Positions 1-7,876 of a DNA stretch of 64,000 nt are shown piece after piece. The notes below the pieces were generated by a model, which was given only the letters and a program-made list of their open reading frames with translations, had not been told where the DNA came from and searched no databases. The DNA is taken from assembly GCF_004362715.1 (NCBI RefSeq), contig NZ_SNYC01000006.1, positions 310,001-374,000 of the forward strand, given 5' to 3'. Source of the stretch: Pedobacter metabolipauper (GTDB lineage: Bacteria; Bacteroidota; Bacteroidia; Sphingobacteriales; Sphingobacteriaceae). Position numbers and translations under genes: made by a program. How positions within the stretch are numbered: the stretch's first letter is position 1; each line of letters begins with the position of its first letter.

Positions 1-307
1 AAACCTGCAATGTTCTAATTGCAGACTCACGACCTGAACCTGGACCTTTAACAAAAACTTCCACTTTACGCAGACCTAAGTCAAATGCTACTTTACCGCA
101 ATCAGATGCGGCCTGACCTGCTGCATATGGAGTGTTCTTTTTTGAACCCTTAAATCCCATTTTTCCTGCAGAAGACCATGAAATAGTCTGACCATTGTTA
201 TTTGTTAAGGTAACAATGATATTGTTAAAAGTAGCATTGATGTGTGCCTGACCAACAGGTTCTATAACAACAATACGCTTTTTGGTAACTTTTTTACTCT
301 TAGCCAT
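1..307 (-). CDS. rpsK: 30S ribosomal protein S11 (partial, 3' end outside window)
   Basis: Small-subunit protein S11, part of the 30S platform at the mRNA exit region. The start ATG (complement of 305-307) opens MAKSKKVTKKRIVVVEPVGQ, and the frame runs off the left edge after about 102 residues. The S11 blocks HINATFNNIIVTLT and GKMGFKGSKKNTPYAAGQAA are readable. It is the last visible gene of the spc/alpha ribosomal operon, 21 bp after rpsM; rpsD, rpoA and rplQ would normally follow outside the window. The family is certain and only the C-terminus is missing. Confidence 0.97.
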   Translation of the reverse strand, partial: MAKSKKVTKKRIVVIEPVGQAHINATFNNIIVTLTNNNGQTISWSSAGKMGFKGSKKNTPYAAGQAASDCGKVAFDLGLRKVEVFVKGPGSGRESAIRTLQV

Positions 308-328
308 AATTATTATTCAGTACTAATT

Positions 329-706
329 TTATTTAGTAGCTTTTTTCTTGTTCGCAACTGTTTTTCTCTTGCCTTTACGTGTACGAGAATTGTTCTTAGT
401 ACGCTGACCACGTACAGGCAAACCTTTTCTGTGACGTAAACCACGGTAACAACCGATGTCCATTAAACGTTTAATGTTCAATTGAACCTCCGAACGTAAA
501 GCACCTTCTACTTTCACGCCGTCGTTGATAATGGTACGGATCGCCGATAACTCATCATCAGACCAGTCCTGTACTTTTTTGCTTAAATCGATACCTGCCT
601 CAGTTAATATACGTTGTGCAGTTGATCTACCTATTCCGAAGATATAAGTTAATCCAATTTCGCCTCTTTTGTTTCTTGGTAAATCTATACCTGATATCCT
701 TGCCAT
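329..706 (-). CDS. rpsM: 30S ribosomal protein S13
   Basis: S13 sits in the 30S head and contacts the P-site tRNA and the 50S B1 bridges. The 125-residue length is normal. MARISGIDLPRNKRGEIGLT is the family N-terminus, the helix-hairpin motif YIFGIGRSTA follows, and the conserved GLRHRKGLPVRGQRTKNNSR block precedes a very basic lysine-rich tail that reaches toward tRNA. It lies between rpmJ and rpsK in the normal Bacteroidetes order and should be co-transcribed with them. Confidence 0.98.
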   Translation of the reverse strand: MARISGIDLPRNKRGEIGLTYIFGIGRSTAQRILTEAGIDLSKKVQDWSDDELSAIRTIINDGVKVEGALRSEVQLNIKRLMDIGCYRGLRHRKGLPVRGQRTKNNSRTRKGKRKTVANKKKATK

Positions 707-789
707 ATTTGTACTAAATGTTTGATTATTTGATTAAACGACAGATTGAGTAACCTGTACATACAATCCAATCATACTTCAATAATTTC

Positions 790-906
790 TTAACCTTGAC
801 GTTGCTTAAACTTTGGGTTTTTCTTGTTAATTACGTAAAGTTTACCTTTACGACGAATAACCTTACAATCAGCGCTACGTTTTTTAATTGATGACCTAAC
901 TTTCAT
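790..906 (-). CDS. rpmJ: 50S ribosomal protein L36
   Basis: Very short (38 residues) zinc-ribbon-type large-subunit protein, read directly from the complement. It starts MKVRSSIKKRSADCKVIRR and ends FKQRQG followed by TAA. The basic composition and the KPRSS-like N-terminus (here KVRSS) fit L36. Only one cysteine (C14) is present, and the usual CxxC...C...H zinc site is replaced by charged residues, as in C-minus L36 proteins. It starts 1 bp after the infA stop, so it is translated as part of the infA-rpmJ-rpsM-rpsK segment. Confidence 0.96.
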   Translation of the reverse strand: MKVRSSIKKRSADCKVIRRKGKLYVINKKNPKFKQRQG

Positions 907-907
907 T

Positions 908-1126
908 TTATTTATATCTATAAGTAATCCTGCCTTTTGATAAATCGTAAGGCGACATCTCTAATTTTACTTTGTCCCCCGGTAAAATTTTGATGTAGTG
1001 CATCCTCATTTTTCCCGAAATATGTGCTATTATTTCATGTCCATTCTCCAGTTCTACCCGGAACATGGCATTCGATAATGCTTCTTTTATTACACCGTCT
1101 TGTTCAATTGAGGCTTGTTTAGCCAT
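908..1126 (-). CDS. infA: translation initiation factor IF-1
   Basis: IF-1 is the 72-residue OB-fold factor that occupies the 30S A site and helps IF-2 and IF-3 select the initiator tRNA. The conserved core is visible: EGVIKEAL-like start (here DGVIKEALSNAMFRVELENG), the HISGKMRMHYIKILPGDKV block, and the terminal LSKGRITYRYK. Length is typical. It lies 71 bp downstream of map, a gap containing a TAATTTTG -7-like box that could provide an internal promoter. Confidence 0.98.
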   Translation of the reverse strand: MAKQASIEQDGVIKEALSNAMFRVELENGHEIIAHISGKMRMHYIKILPGDKVKLEMSPYDLSKGRITYRYK

Positions 1127-1170
1127 ATAATATTGATTTTTACTTAATTAGCTGCTATTAAACAGGGTTG

Positions 1171-1178
1171 CAAAATTA
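1171..1178 (-). promoter_or_regulatory. candidate internal -7 box before infA
   Basis: In the 71-bp map-infA gap the minus strand reads TAATTTTG, an exact match to the Bacteroidetes TAnnTTTG -7 element. No TTTG or TTG stands at the right distance upstream, where the sequence is an A/T run. This is a half promoter at best and may only boost infA and downstream genes. Confidence 0.3.
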
Positions 1179-1197
1179 AATAAAAAATTTTAATTAT

Positions 1198-1983
1198 TTA
1201 CTTTTTTTCTGCTAAAACTTCTTCAATAAATGAAAAGGTTGATAAAACATCCGGTTTGCCCTTTTTAACAGCCACAGTATGCTCAAAATGAGCGGATGGT
1301 CTATTATCTTTACTCGTTACCGTCCAGCCATCAGACCAAAATTTAACAGCTGCAGTTCCTGCATTGATCATGGGCTCTATCGCAATTACCATTCCTTCTT
1401 CAAGCTTGATCCCACTTCCACGCTTACCATAATTGGGAACCTCTGGTTTCTCATGTAGCTTTACACCTACACCATGACCTACCAATTCTCTAACTACTCC
1501 AAAGCCGTTGTGTTCTGCCAGGTTTTGAACAGCAAATCCAACATCACCAATCCTCGATCCAACAACTGCTTTTTCAACAGCCAGTCTTAAACATTCCTTT
1601 GTAACTTCAACCAGCTTTTTTCTTTCTTCATTTACAGCCCCGATAGAAAATGTATACGCAGAATCCCCAAAATAGTTATTCTTAATTACGCCACAATCTA
1701 CTGAGATCAAATCACCTTCCTGAATCACATAATCACCTGGAAAACCATGGACAACCTGATCATTTGGAGAAATACAAAGTGAATAAGGAAATCCGTTATA
1801 GTTTAAAAAGGCAGGTATTGCACCATGATCCTTAATAAACGTTTCAGCAAGCTGATTCAACTTCATTGTTGTAATTCCTGGTTCTATGATCTTCGCCACT
1901 TCAGCTAAGGTCTTTGAAACCAACAAAGAACTTTCTCTAATCAATTCTATCTCTTCAAGAGACTTGTAATAGATCTTAGACAT
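1198..1983 (-). CDS. map: type I methionine aminopeptidase
   Basis: Cytosolic metalloprotease that removes the initiator methionine from nascent proteins. The 261-residue pita-bread domain shows all five metal ligands of the family: D96 (SVDCG), D107 (FGDSA), H170 (VGHGVG), E203 (AIEPM) and E234 (HFEHT). H79 in VVHGFP is the conserved substrate-binding histidine. There is no N-terminal extension, so it is a type Ia enzyme. It lies 9 bp after secY, the usual spc-operon position. Confidence 0.97.
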   Translation of the reverse strand: MSKIYYKSLEEIELIRESSLLVSKTLAEVAKIIEPGITTMKLNQLAETFIKDHGAIPAFLNYNGFPYSLCISPNDQVVHGFPGDYVIQEGDLISVDCGVIKNNYFGDSAYTFSIGAVNEERKKLVEVTKECLRLAVEKAVVGSRIGDVGFAVQNLAEHNGFGVVRELVGHGVGVKLHEKPEVPNYGKRGSGIKLEEGMVIAIEPMINAGTAAVKFWSDGWTVTSKDNRPSAHFEHTVAVKKGKPDVLSTFSFIEEVLAEKK

Positions 1984-1992
1984 TCAATCCAA

Positions 1993-3336
1993 TTAAACCA
2001 CAGCATTGGTGGTAGTAGTACCACCAGCAGCAGGAACACCTGTTCTACCGGTTACTCTACCAGTTTTCATTAATCCATCATAATGACGCATCAATAAATA
2101 ACTTTCAATCTGTTGTAAAGTATCTAATACGACACCTACAAGAATCAATAAAGAAGTTCCTCCATAGAAATGGGCAAATTCAGACTTGATTCCAAATACA
2201 ACAGCTACAGAAGGAAGAACAGCGATAATGGCCAAAAAGATAGCACCTGGTAAGGTGATCTTTGAAATTACATCATCAATGAAAGAAGAAGTAGGCAATC
2301 CCGGCTTAATACCAGGAATGAAACCACCATTCTTTTTCATATCATCTGACATCTGAGTTGGATTAACAGTTATAGCGGTATAAAAGAAAGTAAACGCTAC
2401 AATTAAAAATCCAAACGTTAAGCTGTATGCTAATGATGTATAATCGCTAAACTGGGTAAGCCATGTATTTTGCAGTGAAGGAAAAAACTGTGTTAATGTT
2501 GCCGGTATAAACATCAAAGCCTGAGCAAAGATGATCGGCATAACACCTGCAGCATTTACCTTTAATGGGATATATTGTCTAACACCACCAAATTGTCTGT
2601 TACCTACAATTCTTTTTGCATATTGAACTGGCACCTTGCGAACACCCTGAACAATCATAATTGTAAACATAACCACAGCAAATAAAGCTACAATTTCTAC
2701 AACCAATGCAATAAGACCACCATCACCAACAAACCTGGAGCTGATCTCCTGTTGTAAAGCAATAGGTAAACGGGCAATAATTCCAACCATGATGATGATA
2801 GAAATACCATTACCTATACCTTTATCAGTGATTTTTTCACCAAGCCACATTACAAATAAAGTACCTGCTGATAAAACAAAAGTCGCTAAAACAAAGAACA
2901 AAGCCGGATCAATGATGATCGCTTCCTGAGGAACTTGTGTTTTAACATAACCAATGGCCTGTACTGCTGTAATAGCCACAGTCAAATAGCGGGTGATCTG
3001 GTTTAATTTCTTTCTGCCACTTTCACCTTCCTTTTGCATTTTCTGGAATGATGGTACAGCAATACCTAAAAGCTGAACTACGATAGACGCAGAAATATAA
3101 GGCATAACGCCCAAAGCCAGGATAGATACACGTGAAAAAGATCCACCTGCAAACATATCTAAAAGACCCAATAAGCCCGACTTCTCATTACTACCTAAAA
3201 GAGTTGGATCTACACCCGGCAAAACCGCATGCGATACAAATCTATAAACCAAAAGAATCATGAGCGTAAAAAGTATACGCTCTTTTAATTCTTGAATTTT
3301 CCAAATATTACTTAAAGTAGTAAACAGCTTCTTCAT
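1993..3336 (-). CDS. secY: protein translocase subunit SecY
   Basis: Central pore subunit of the SecYEG inner-membrane translocon. The 447 residues hold about ten hydrophobic segments. Family blocks include RFVSHAVLPGVDP near the N-terminus, the plug and first-segment region LLDMFAGGSFSRVSILALGV, MWLGEKITDKGIGNGISIII, and the C-terminal LLMRHYDGLMKTGR. A GTP/GGTTTT-rich tail follows. It is 3 bp after the rplO stop, so the two are translationally close. Confidence 0.97.
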   Translation of the reverse strand: MKKLFTTLSNIWKIQELKERILFTLMILLVYRFVSHAVLPGVDPTLLGSNEKSGLLGLLDMFAGGSFSRVSILALGVMPYISASIVVQLLGIAVPSFQKMQKEGESGRKKLNQITRYLTVAITAVQAIGYVKTQVPQEAIIIDPALFFVLATFVLSAGTLFVMWLGEKITDKGIGNGISIIIMVGIIARLPIALQQEISSRFVGDGGLIALVVEIVALFAVVMFTIMIVQGVRKVPVQYAKRIVGNRQFGGVRQYIPLKVNAAGVMPIIFAQALMFIPATLTQFFPSLQNTWLTQFSDYTSLAYSLTFGFLIVAFTFFYTAITVNPTQMSDDMKKNGGFIPGIKPGLPTSSFIDDVISKITLPGAIFLAIIAVLPSVAVVFGIKSEFAHFYGGTSLLILVGVVLDTLQQIESYLLMRHYDGLMKTGRVTGRTGVPAAGGTTTTNAVV

Positions 3337-3339
3337 TAA

Positions 3340-3786
3340 TTACAATTTTTCGATTGAGCCACCAACAGCCTCAATAGCTTTTTGTGCAGTTGCAGAAAAA
3401 GCATGTGCTTTAACTTCTAATTTAGATTTAACCTCACCACGACCTAAGATTTTAACTAAGTCATTTTTAGATGCTAAACCATGTTGTTGCAATGTAGTAA
3501 AATCTATGCTCGTCAATTCAAATCTCTCAGCTAAACCTTGTAAAACGTCTAAGTTAACGCTAACATATTCAACTCTGTTGATTGGTTTGAAACCAACTTT
3601 AGGTACGCGGCGTTGTAATGGCATCTGACCACCCTCAAAACCGATTTTAGTTTTGTGTCCTGAACGGGATCCAGCACCTTTATGACCACGTGTAGAAGTA
3701 CCACCACGACCAGAACCAGTACCACGACCAATTCTTTTACTATTTTTAGTAGAACCTTTTGCAGGTTTTAAATTACTTAAGTTCAT
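3340..3786 (-). CDS. rplO: 50S ribosomal protein L15
   Basis: Late-assembly large-subunit protein. The ATG at 3786 gives MNLSNLKPAKGSTKNSKRIG (148 residues), the standard Bacteroidetes start; an in-frame codon 33 nt upstream would add an unconserved stretch and is rejected. The glycine/arginine-rich loop GRGTGSGRGGTSTRGHKGAG is the L15 hallmark for threading into 23S rRNA, followed by FEGGQMPLQRRVPKVGF. It is flanked by rpmD and secY as expected. Confidence 0.97.
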   Translation of the reverse strand: MNLSNLKPAKGSTKNSKRIGRGTGSGRGGTSTRGHKGAGSRSGHKTKIGFEGGQMPLQRRVPKVGFKPINRVEYVSVNLDVLQGLAERFELTSIDFTTLQQHGLASKNDLVKILGRGEVKSKLEVKAHAFSATAQKAIEAVGGSIEKL

Positions 3787-3847
3787 TTTGAAACTTATTG
3801 TGTTGCCCTTCGCTTTCACTAATCAGGGTCAACGGTTAAACAAATAT

Positions 3848-3890
3848 AAAGGTTGCAAATGTAATGATATAACTCATATTTGCAACCTTT
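3848..3890. promoter_or_regulatory. 13-bp perfect inverted repeat between rpmD and rplO
   Basis: AAAGGTTGCAAAT (3848-3860) and its exact reverse complement (3878-3890) flank a 17-nt AT-rich loop. In the minus-strand transcript the stem starts just after the rpmD stop codon and ends about 60 nt before the rplO start. No U run follows directly, so it is more likely a processing, stability or regulatory hairpin than a terminator. The minus strand also reads TATATTTG at 3841-3848 just beyond it, a -7-like box without a convincing -33 element. Confidence 0.6.
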
Positions 3891-3894
3891 AAAA

Positions 3895-4074
3895 TTATAT
3901 ACTCTCGATAGCTATTAAGTGGTTAACTTTTCTTACCATTCCAATAATGGCAGCATTAGCTTCTACTTCTACACTTTGGTTCATTTTAGTTAAACCTAAA
4001 GCCTGCATCGTTCTTTTTTGGCGCTCGCTTCTATCGATAATGCTTTTTATCTGGGTTATTTTGATCTTAGCCAT
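3895..4074 (-). CDS. rpmD: 50S ribosomal protein L30
   Basis: Small (59-residue) large-subunit protein, read from the complement of 3895-4074. It begins MAKIKITQIKSIIDRSERQK, has the family core RTMQALGLTKMNQSVEV, and ends HLIAIESI. It starts 4 bp after the rpsE stop and keeps the canonical rpsE-rpmD-rplO order. A strong inverted repeat begins 4 bp after its stop codon. Confidence 0.97.
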   Translation of the reverse strand: MAKIKITQIKSIIDRSERQKRTMQALGLTKMNQSVEVEANAAIIGMVRKVNHLIAIESI

Positions 4075-4078
4075 AATA

Positions 4079-4597
4079 TTATCCGTTAAAAACTTTATTT
4101 AAATCTACACCACGTTGCTGAGCTACCGTATAAGCATCACGCATTTTTGTTAAAGCATCTACAGTTGCTTTTACCACGTTATGGGGATTTGATGAACCTT
4201 TTGATTTTGCAAGTACATTGTGTACACCAGCACTCTCTAATACAGCACGCATCGCACCACCAGCGATAACTCCGGTACCTACAGCAGCTGGTTTTATTAA
4301 AACAAAACCACCTGAAAATTTACCGATTTGCTCGTGAGGAACAGTACCGTTTAGCAAAGGAACTTTAACCAAGTTCTTTTTAGCATCATCGATACCTTTT
4401 GCAATCGCTTCTGTAACCTCTTTTGCTTTACCCAATCCGTAACCTACAATTCCGTTTTCATCTCCAACAACTACGATTGCTGAGAAGCTGAAAGTACGAC
4501 CACCTTTGGTTACTTTGGCTACACGCTGTATGCTAACTAAACGATCTTTCAATTCGATCTCGCTAGTCTTAACTCTTTTTATATTGATAGTTGACAT
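4079..4597 (-). CDS. rpsE: 30S ribosomal protein S5
   Basis: S5 supports translational accuracy near the A-site helicase centre. The 172 residues carry the N-terminal double-stranded RNA-binding domain (LKDRLVSIQRVAKVTKGGRT then FSAIVVVGDENGIVGYGLGK) and the C-terminal domain (VIAGGAMRAVLESAGVHNVL, GSSNPHNVVKAT). Length is normal. It follows rplR by 18 bp in the spc order. Confidence 0.98.
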   Translation of the reverse strand: MSTINIKRVKTSEIELKDRLVSIQRVAKVTKGGRTFSFSAIVVVGDENGIVGYGLGKAKEVTEAIAKGIDDAKKNLVKVPLLNGTVPHEQIGKFSGGFVLIKPAAVGTGVIAGGAMRAVLESAGVHNVLAKSKGSSNPHNVVKATVDALTKMRDAYTVAQQRGVDLNKVFNG

Positions 4598-4615
4598 TCT
4601 TATCCTATTTTCAGA

Positions 4616-4969
4616 TTAAAATACTAAACCAGCTTCGCGAGCACCTTCTGCCAACGACTTAACACGTCCATGGTATAAGTAGCCATTTCTATCGAAAACA
4701 ACTTCTTTAACACCAGCTGCAATTGCTTTCTCAGCAACCAATTTACCTACAGCTACTGATTGCTCAGATTTGTTTCCAGTTCCTGCAAAATCTTTTGATA
4801 AAGATGATGCTGATGCAATTGTATTGCCGGTCACATCGTTAATGATTTGAGCATAAATACCTTTATTGCTTCTATAAACCGATAAACGTGGACGGTTTTC
4901 GGAACCTGTTAATCTTTTTCTGATTCCTTTTTTTATACGATCTCTACGAGATAATTTTTTCCCTGCCAT
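4616..4969 (-). CDS. rplR: 50S ribosomal protein L18
   Basis: 5S rRNA-binding protein of the central protuberance, working with L5 and L25. The 117 residues show the family signatures RRDRIKKGIRKRLTGSENRP, RLSVYRSNKGIYAQIIND and FDRNGYLYHGRVKSLAEGAR. It lies 5 bp after rplF. Length and position are ordinary. Confidence 0.98.
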   Translation of the reverse strand: MAGKKLSRRDRIKKGIRKRLTGSENRPRLSVYRSNKGIYAQIINDVTGNTIASASSLSKDFAGTGNKSEQSVAVGKLVAEKAIAAGVKEVVFDRNGYLYHGRVKSLAEGAREAGLVF

Positions 4970-4974
4970 GATGA

Positions 4975-5532
4975 TTATTTTTTAGAAGCTGATTTACCTG
5001 CTTTTCTTCTTAACACTTCGCCTACAAACTTGATACCTTTACCTTTATATGGTTCTGGTGTACGTAATGAGCGGATCTTTGCAGCAACCTGACCGATCAA
5101 TTGCTTGTCAATACTTTCTAAAATGATTTTAGGAGTCTGACCTTTTTCTGAAGTCGTTGTTACTTTAATCTCTTCCGGTAATTGGAACACATAATGGTGA
5201 GAATAACCTAGAACAAGATCTAAAGTATTTCCGGTATTCGTTGCACGATAACCTACACCTACTAATTCTTGTTGTATTTTATAACCTTCTGTTACACCAA
5301 TAACCATATTATTTAACAAAGAACGATACAAACCATGTAACGCTTTGTGTCTTTTTTGTTCTGATGGACGTTGTACTGTTAATACACCATCTTCTTGACT
5401 TACAGTGATATCTGTATCAACTGTTTGATTTAATTCTCCTTTTGGTCCCTTTACTGTAACTATATTATCTTTAGAAACTGTAATGGTTACACCAGCAGGA
5501 ATACTAATTGGGGCTTTTCCGATTCTTGACAT
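4975..5532 (-). CDS. rplF: 50S ribosomal protein L6
   Basis: Large-subunit protein near the GTPase-associated centre. The 185 residues contain two repeated domains. MSRIGKAPISIPAGV is the standard start, HGLYRSLLNNMVIGVTEGY ends domain 1, and the diagnostic C-terminal block is LRTPEPYKGKGIKFVGEVLR followed by a lysine-rich tail. It lies 18 bp after rpsH; a GAGG-like purine run (plus-strand cctcc, 5540-5544) sits 7 nt before the start and is unusual in this AT-rich cluster. Confidence 0.98.
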   Translation of the reverse strand: MSRIGKAPISIPAGVTITVSKDNIVTVKGPKGELNQTVDTDITVSQEDGVLTVQRPSEQKRHKALHGLYRSLLNNMVIGVTEGYKIQQELVGVGYRATNTGNTLDLVLGYSHHYVFQLPEEIKVTTTSEKGQTPKIILESIDKQLIGQVAAKIRSLRTPEPYKGKGIKFVGEVLRRKAGKSASKK

Positions 5533-5550
5533 TTTGCTATCCTCCTTTAA

Positions 5551-5949
5551 TTAATAAACGTGACACAAAACTTCGCCACCAATGTTTAGTCTGGCAGCTT
5601 CTTTATCAGTCATAACACCTTTAGATGTAGATAAGATTGCAATACCTAAACCATTTAATACCCTTGGCATATTCTCTACACCGGCATATTGTCTTAAACC
5701 TGGTTTGCTGATACGTGTTAAAGTACGGATCGCAGGGATTTTAGTGATAGCATTGTATTTTAATGCTATTTTAATAATGCCTTGAGTTGTTGTATCCTCA
5801 AATTTGTAATTAGCAATGTAACCTTTATCAAAAAGTACTTTAGTAATTTCCTTTTTAAGGTTTGATGCAGGAATTTCTACAATTCTATGATTTGCCTTAA
5901 TGGCATTTCTTACCCTTGTAAGATAATCTGCTATTGGATCTGTATTCAT
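5551..5949 (-). CDS. rpsH: 30S ribosomal protein S8
   Basis: Primary 16S rRNA-binding protein of the central domain. The 132 residues start MNTDPIADYLTRVRNAIKA and end with the family block VLNGLGIAILSTSKGVMTDK then GGEVLCHVY. In Escherichia coli S8 autoregulates the spc operon by binding its mRNA. Here the unusually long 108-bp rpsN-rpsH gap contains a hairpin that could play a regulatory part, which is inference. Confidence 0.98.
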   Translation of the reverse strand: MNTDPIADYLTRVRNAIKANHRIVEIPASNLKKEITKVLFDKGYIANYKFEDTTTQGIIKIALKYNAITKIPAIRTLTRISKPGLRQYAGVENMPRVLNGLGIAILSTSKGVMTDKEAARLNIGGEVLCHVY

Positions 5950-6024
5950 TTTTATATAATTGTGATAGTGGTTTCCTTCCTGATGTATTCGGGACGACCT
6001 GCCATCGGTTAAAATTCATTTTTT

Positions 6025-6043
6025 GCTTAAGAAAATCTTAAGC
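6025..6043. promoter_or_regulatory. inverted repeat in the rpsN-rpsH gap
   Basis: GCTTAAGA (6025-6032) and TCTTAAGC (6036-6043) form an 8-bp stem with a 3-nt loop, 14 nt downstream of the rpsN stop in the minus-strand transcript. No U run follows on that strand, so termination is unlikely. An mRNA processing or S8-type regulatory role is possible but unproven. Confidence 0.45.
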
Positions 6044-6057
6044 CTAAAGAAGCTGTA

Positions 6058-6327
6058 TTACCAGCTTGCTTTTCTTACTCCAGGTATTTTACCTGCTAAA
6101 GCCATATCACGGAACAATACCCTTGATATACCGAAAGTACGCATGTAACCACGTGGACGGCCAGTCAATTTACAACGGTTGTGTAAACGTACTGCAGATG
6201 AGTTTTTTGGTAACTTATCTAATCCTTCATAATCACCAGCAGCTTTAAGTTCTGCACGTTTATCTGCATACTTAGCTACCAATTTTTGGCGCTTAATTTC
6301 GCGAGCTTTTACACCTTCTTTTGCCAT
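6058..6327 (-). CDS. rpsN: 30S ribosomal protein S14 (C-minus type)
   Basis: 30S head protein. The 89-residue length and the absence of the paired-cysteine zinc knuckle mark it as the long C-minus form; only C53 is present. Conserved blocks are NSSAVRLHNRCKLTGRPRGY and the C-terminal FGISRVLFRDMALAGKIPGV. Its ATG overlaps the rplE stop by one base, so translation is coupled. Confidence 0.97.
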   Translation of the reverse strand: MAKEGVKAREIKRQKLVAKYADKRAELKAAGDYEGLDKLPKNSSAVRLHNRCKLTGRPRGYMRTFGISRVLFRDMALAGKIPGVRKASW

Positions 6328-6899
6328 TATTGATTTGTATTAGGGGTTTGGTTTTTAAACGGTAATCCAAATTGTTTTAAAAGTTCCAATGCTTCAACAT
6401 CAGTAGTAGCTGTTGTCACAAAAGTGATATCCATACCTAAGATCTTACTGATCTTATCGATGTTGATCTCTGGAAAGATGATTTGTTCAGTAATACCTAA
6501 TGTGTAATTACCTTTTCCATCAAAACCTTTATCATTGATACCTTTGAAATCACGGATACGGGGCAAAGCTACGGAAATTAAACGATCTAAAAACTCATAC
6601 ATGTTATTGTCACGTAAAGTTACACGTACACCAACCGGCATACCTTTACGCAATTTGAAGTTTGAGATATCTTTTTTAGATTTCGCACCTACAGCTTGTT
6701 GTCCGGAAATTGTGCTCATCTCTAAAATAGAGCTGTCCATAATTTTCTTATCCGTTACAGAGAAACGACCAACACCCTGGTTGATAGCAATTTTCTCCAA
6801 CTTAGGAACCTGCATAACGCTTTTGTAATTGAACTTATCTTTAAGCGCGATTACAATTTCCTCTTTATATTTACTTTTTAATCTTGGTACGTAAGCCAT
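6327..6899 (-). CDS. rplE: 50S ribosomal protein L5
   Basis: 5S rRNA-binding protein at the top of the central protuberance that contacts P-site tRNA. The 190 residues show VPKLEKIAINQGVG, GVRVTLRDNNMYEFLDRLIS and LPRIRDFKGINDKGFDGKGN. An asparagine/threonine-rich tail of about eight residues extends past the usual end. It overlaps rplX by one base and rpsN by one base, giving tight coupling on both sides. Confidence 0.98.
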   Translation of the reverse strand: MAYVPRLKSKYKEEIVIALKDKFNYKSVMQVPKLEKIAINQGVGRFSVTDKKIMDSSILEMSTISGQQAVGAKSKKDISNFKLRKGMPVGVRVTLRDNNMYEFLDRLISVALPRIRDFKGINDKGFDGKGNYTLGITEQIIFPEINIDKISKILGMDITFVTTATTDVEALELLKQFGLPFKNQTPNTNQ

Positions 6900-7237
6900 T
6901 ATTTGATCTCCTCTCCTGATTTTTTACTAACCCTAACTAATTTCCCATCAGCATTAAGCTTTCTGCCAACGCGGGTAATCTCACCTGTTTTAGGATCAAC
7001 TAACGCTACGTTAGAAATGTGAAGAGCAGCTTCTTTTTTAATGATACCACCGTTTGGTGTAGCAGCATTTGGTTTTGTATGTTTTGATACAAGGTTGATA
7101 CCTTCTACAAGTATTCTGCTTTTAGAAATTAATACTGAAAGCACTTTACCTTGCTGGCCTCTTGAATCGCCGGCTATAACCTTTACTAAATCTCCTTTAC
7201 GGATCTTAATTTTTGGTGTAGTTGTGTTATTTTTCAT
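6899..7237 (-). CDS. rplX: 50S ribosomal protein L24
   Basis: Assembly initiator for the large subunit. The 112 residues contain the KOW motif near the N-terminus (KIRKGDLVKVIAGDSRGQQG), then GINLVSKHTKPNAATPNGGI and the HISNVALVDPKTGE block. The N-terminus has a short MKNNTTTPK extension. It lies one base after rplN and overlaps rplE by one base. Confidence 0.97.
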   Translation of the reverse strand: MKNNTTTPKIKIRKGDLVKVIAGDSRGQQGKVLSVLISKSRILVEGINLVSKHTKPNAATPNGGIIKKEAALHISNVALVDPKTGEITRVGRKLNADGKLVRVSKKSGEEIK

Positions 7238-7238
7238 T

Positions 7239-7607
7239 TTATAATACCTCCGGTGCTAATGATACAATTTTCATGAATTGTTTTTCACGCAGTTCTCTCG
7301 CTACCGGGCCAAAAATACGTGTACCGCGCGGCTCATCTTGTGCATTTAATAATACAGCTGCATTATCGTCGAAACGAATATAAGAACCATCTTTACGTCT
7401 AATCTCTTTCTTTGTCCTTACAACAACTGCTTTAGAAACTGTTCCTTTCTTAATGTTTCCAGAAGGTAATGCACTTTTAACGGTAACAACGATCTTGTCA
7501 CCAATAGAAGCATATCTTTTTCCAGTACCACCAAGTACACGGATAACCAATACTTCTTTTGCGCCGCTATTGTCGGCTACGTTTAATCTTGATTCCTGTT
7601 GTACCAT
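7239..7607 (-). CDS. rplN: 50S ribosomal protein L14
   Basis: Intersubunit-bridge protein that is also the docking site of RsfS. The 122 residues begin MVQQESRLNVADNSGAKEVL, the family signature, and continue with VVRTKKEIRRKDGSYIRFDD and PRGTRIFGPVARELREK. Length is exactly the family norm. It follows rpsQ by 1 bp. Confidence 0.98.
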   Translation of the reverse strand: MVQQESRLNVADNSGAKEVLVIRVLGGTGKRYASIGDKIVVTVKSALPSGNIKKGTVSKAVVVRTKKEIRRKDGSYIRFDDNAAVLLNAQDEPRGTRIFGPVARELREKQFMKIVSLAPEVL

Positions 7608-7608
7608 G

Positions 7609-7863
7609 TTATTTAGCCCTTTCTAAAATTTCCACTAATCTCCAGTTCTTGTTTTTACTCAGCGGACGAGTCTCCATGATCAGTACTGTATCTCCAATAC
7701 CGCAATCGTTTTTCTCGTCATGAGCCATAAATTTGGTAGTTTTCTTAACAAACTTACCATAGATCGGGTGTTTCACTTTACGTTCTACCGCCACAACAAT
7801 AGACTTATTCATTTTGTTGCTTACTACCAACCCGGTTCTTGTTTTTCTTAATTGTCTTTCCAT
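7609..7863 (-). CDS. rpsQ: 30S ribosomal protein S17
   Basis: 16S rRNA-binding OB-fold protein. The ATG at 7863 gives MERQLRKTRTGLVVSNKMNK (84 residues), which is the family start. A GTG nine codons upstream would overlap rpmC and add unconserved residues, so it is rejected. The core MNKSIVVAVERKVKHPIYGK and the DTVLIMETRPLSKNKNWRLV block are diagnostic. It starts 13 bp after the rpmC stop. Confidence 0.96.
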   Translation of the reverse strand: MERQLRKTRTGLVVSNKMNKSIVVAVERKVKHPIYGKFVKKTTKFMAHDEKNDCGIGDTVLIMETRPLSKNKNWRLVEILERAK

Positions 7864-7876
7864 TTCGACTCTAAAG

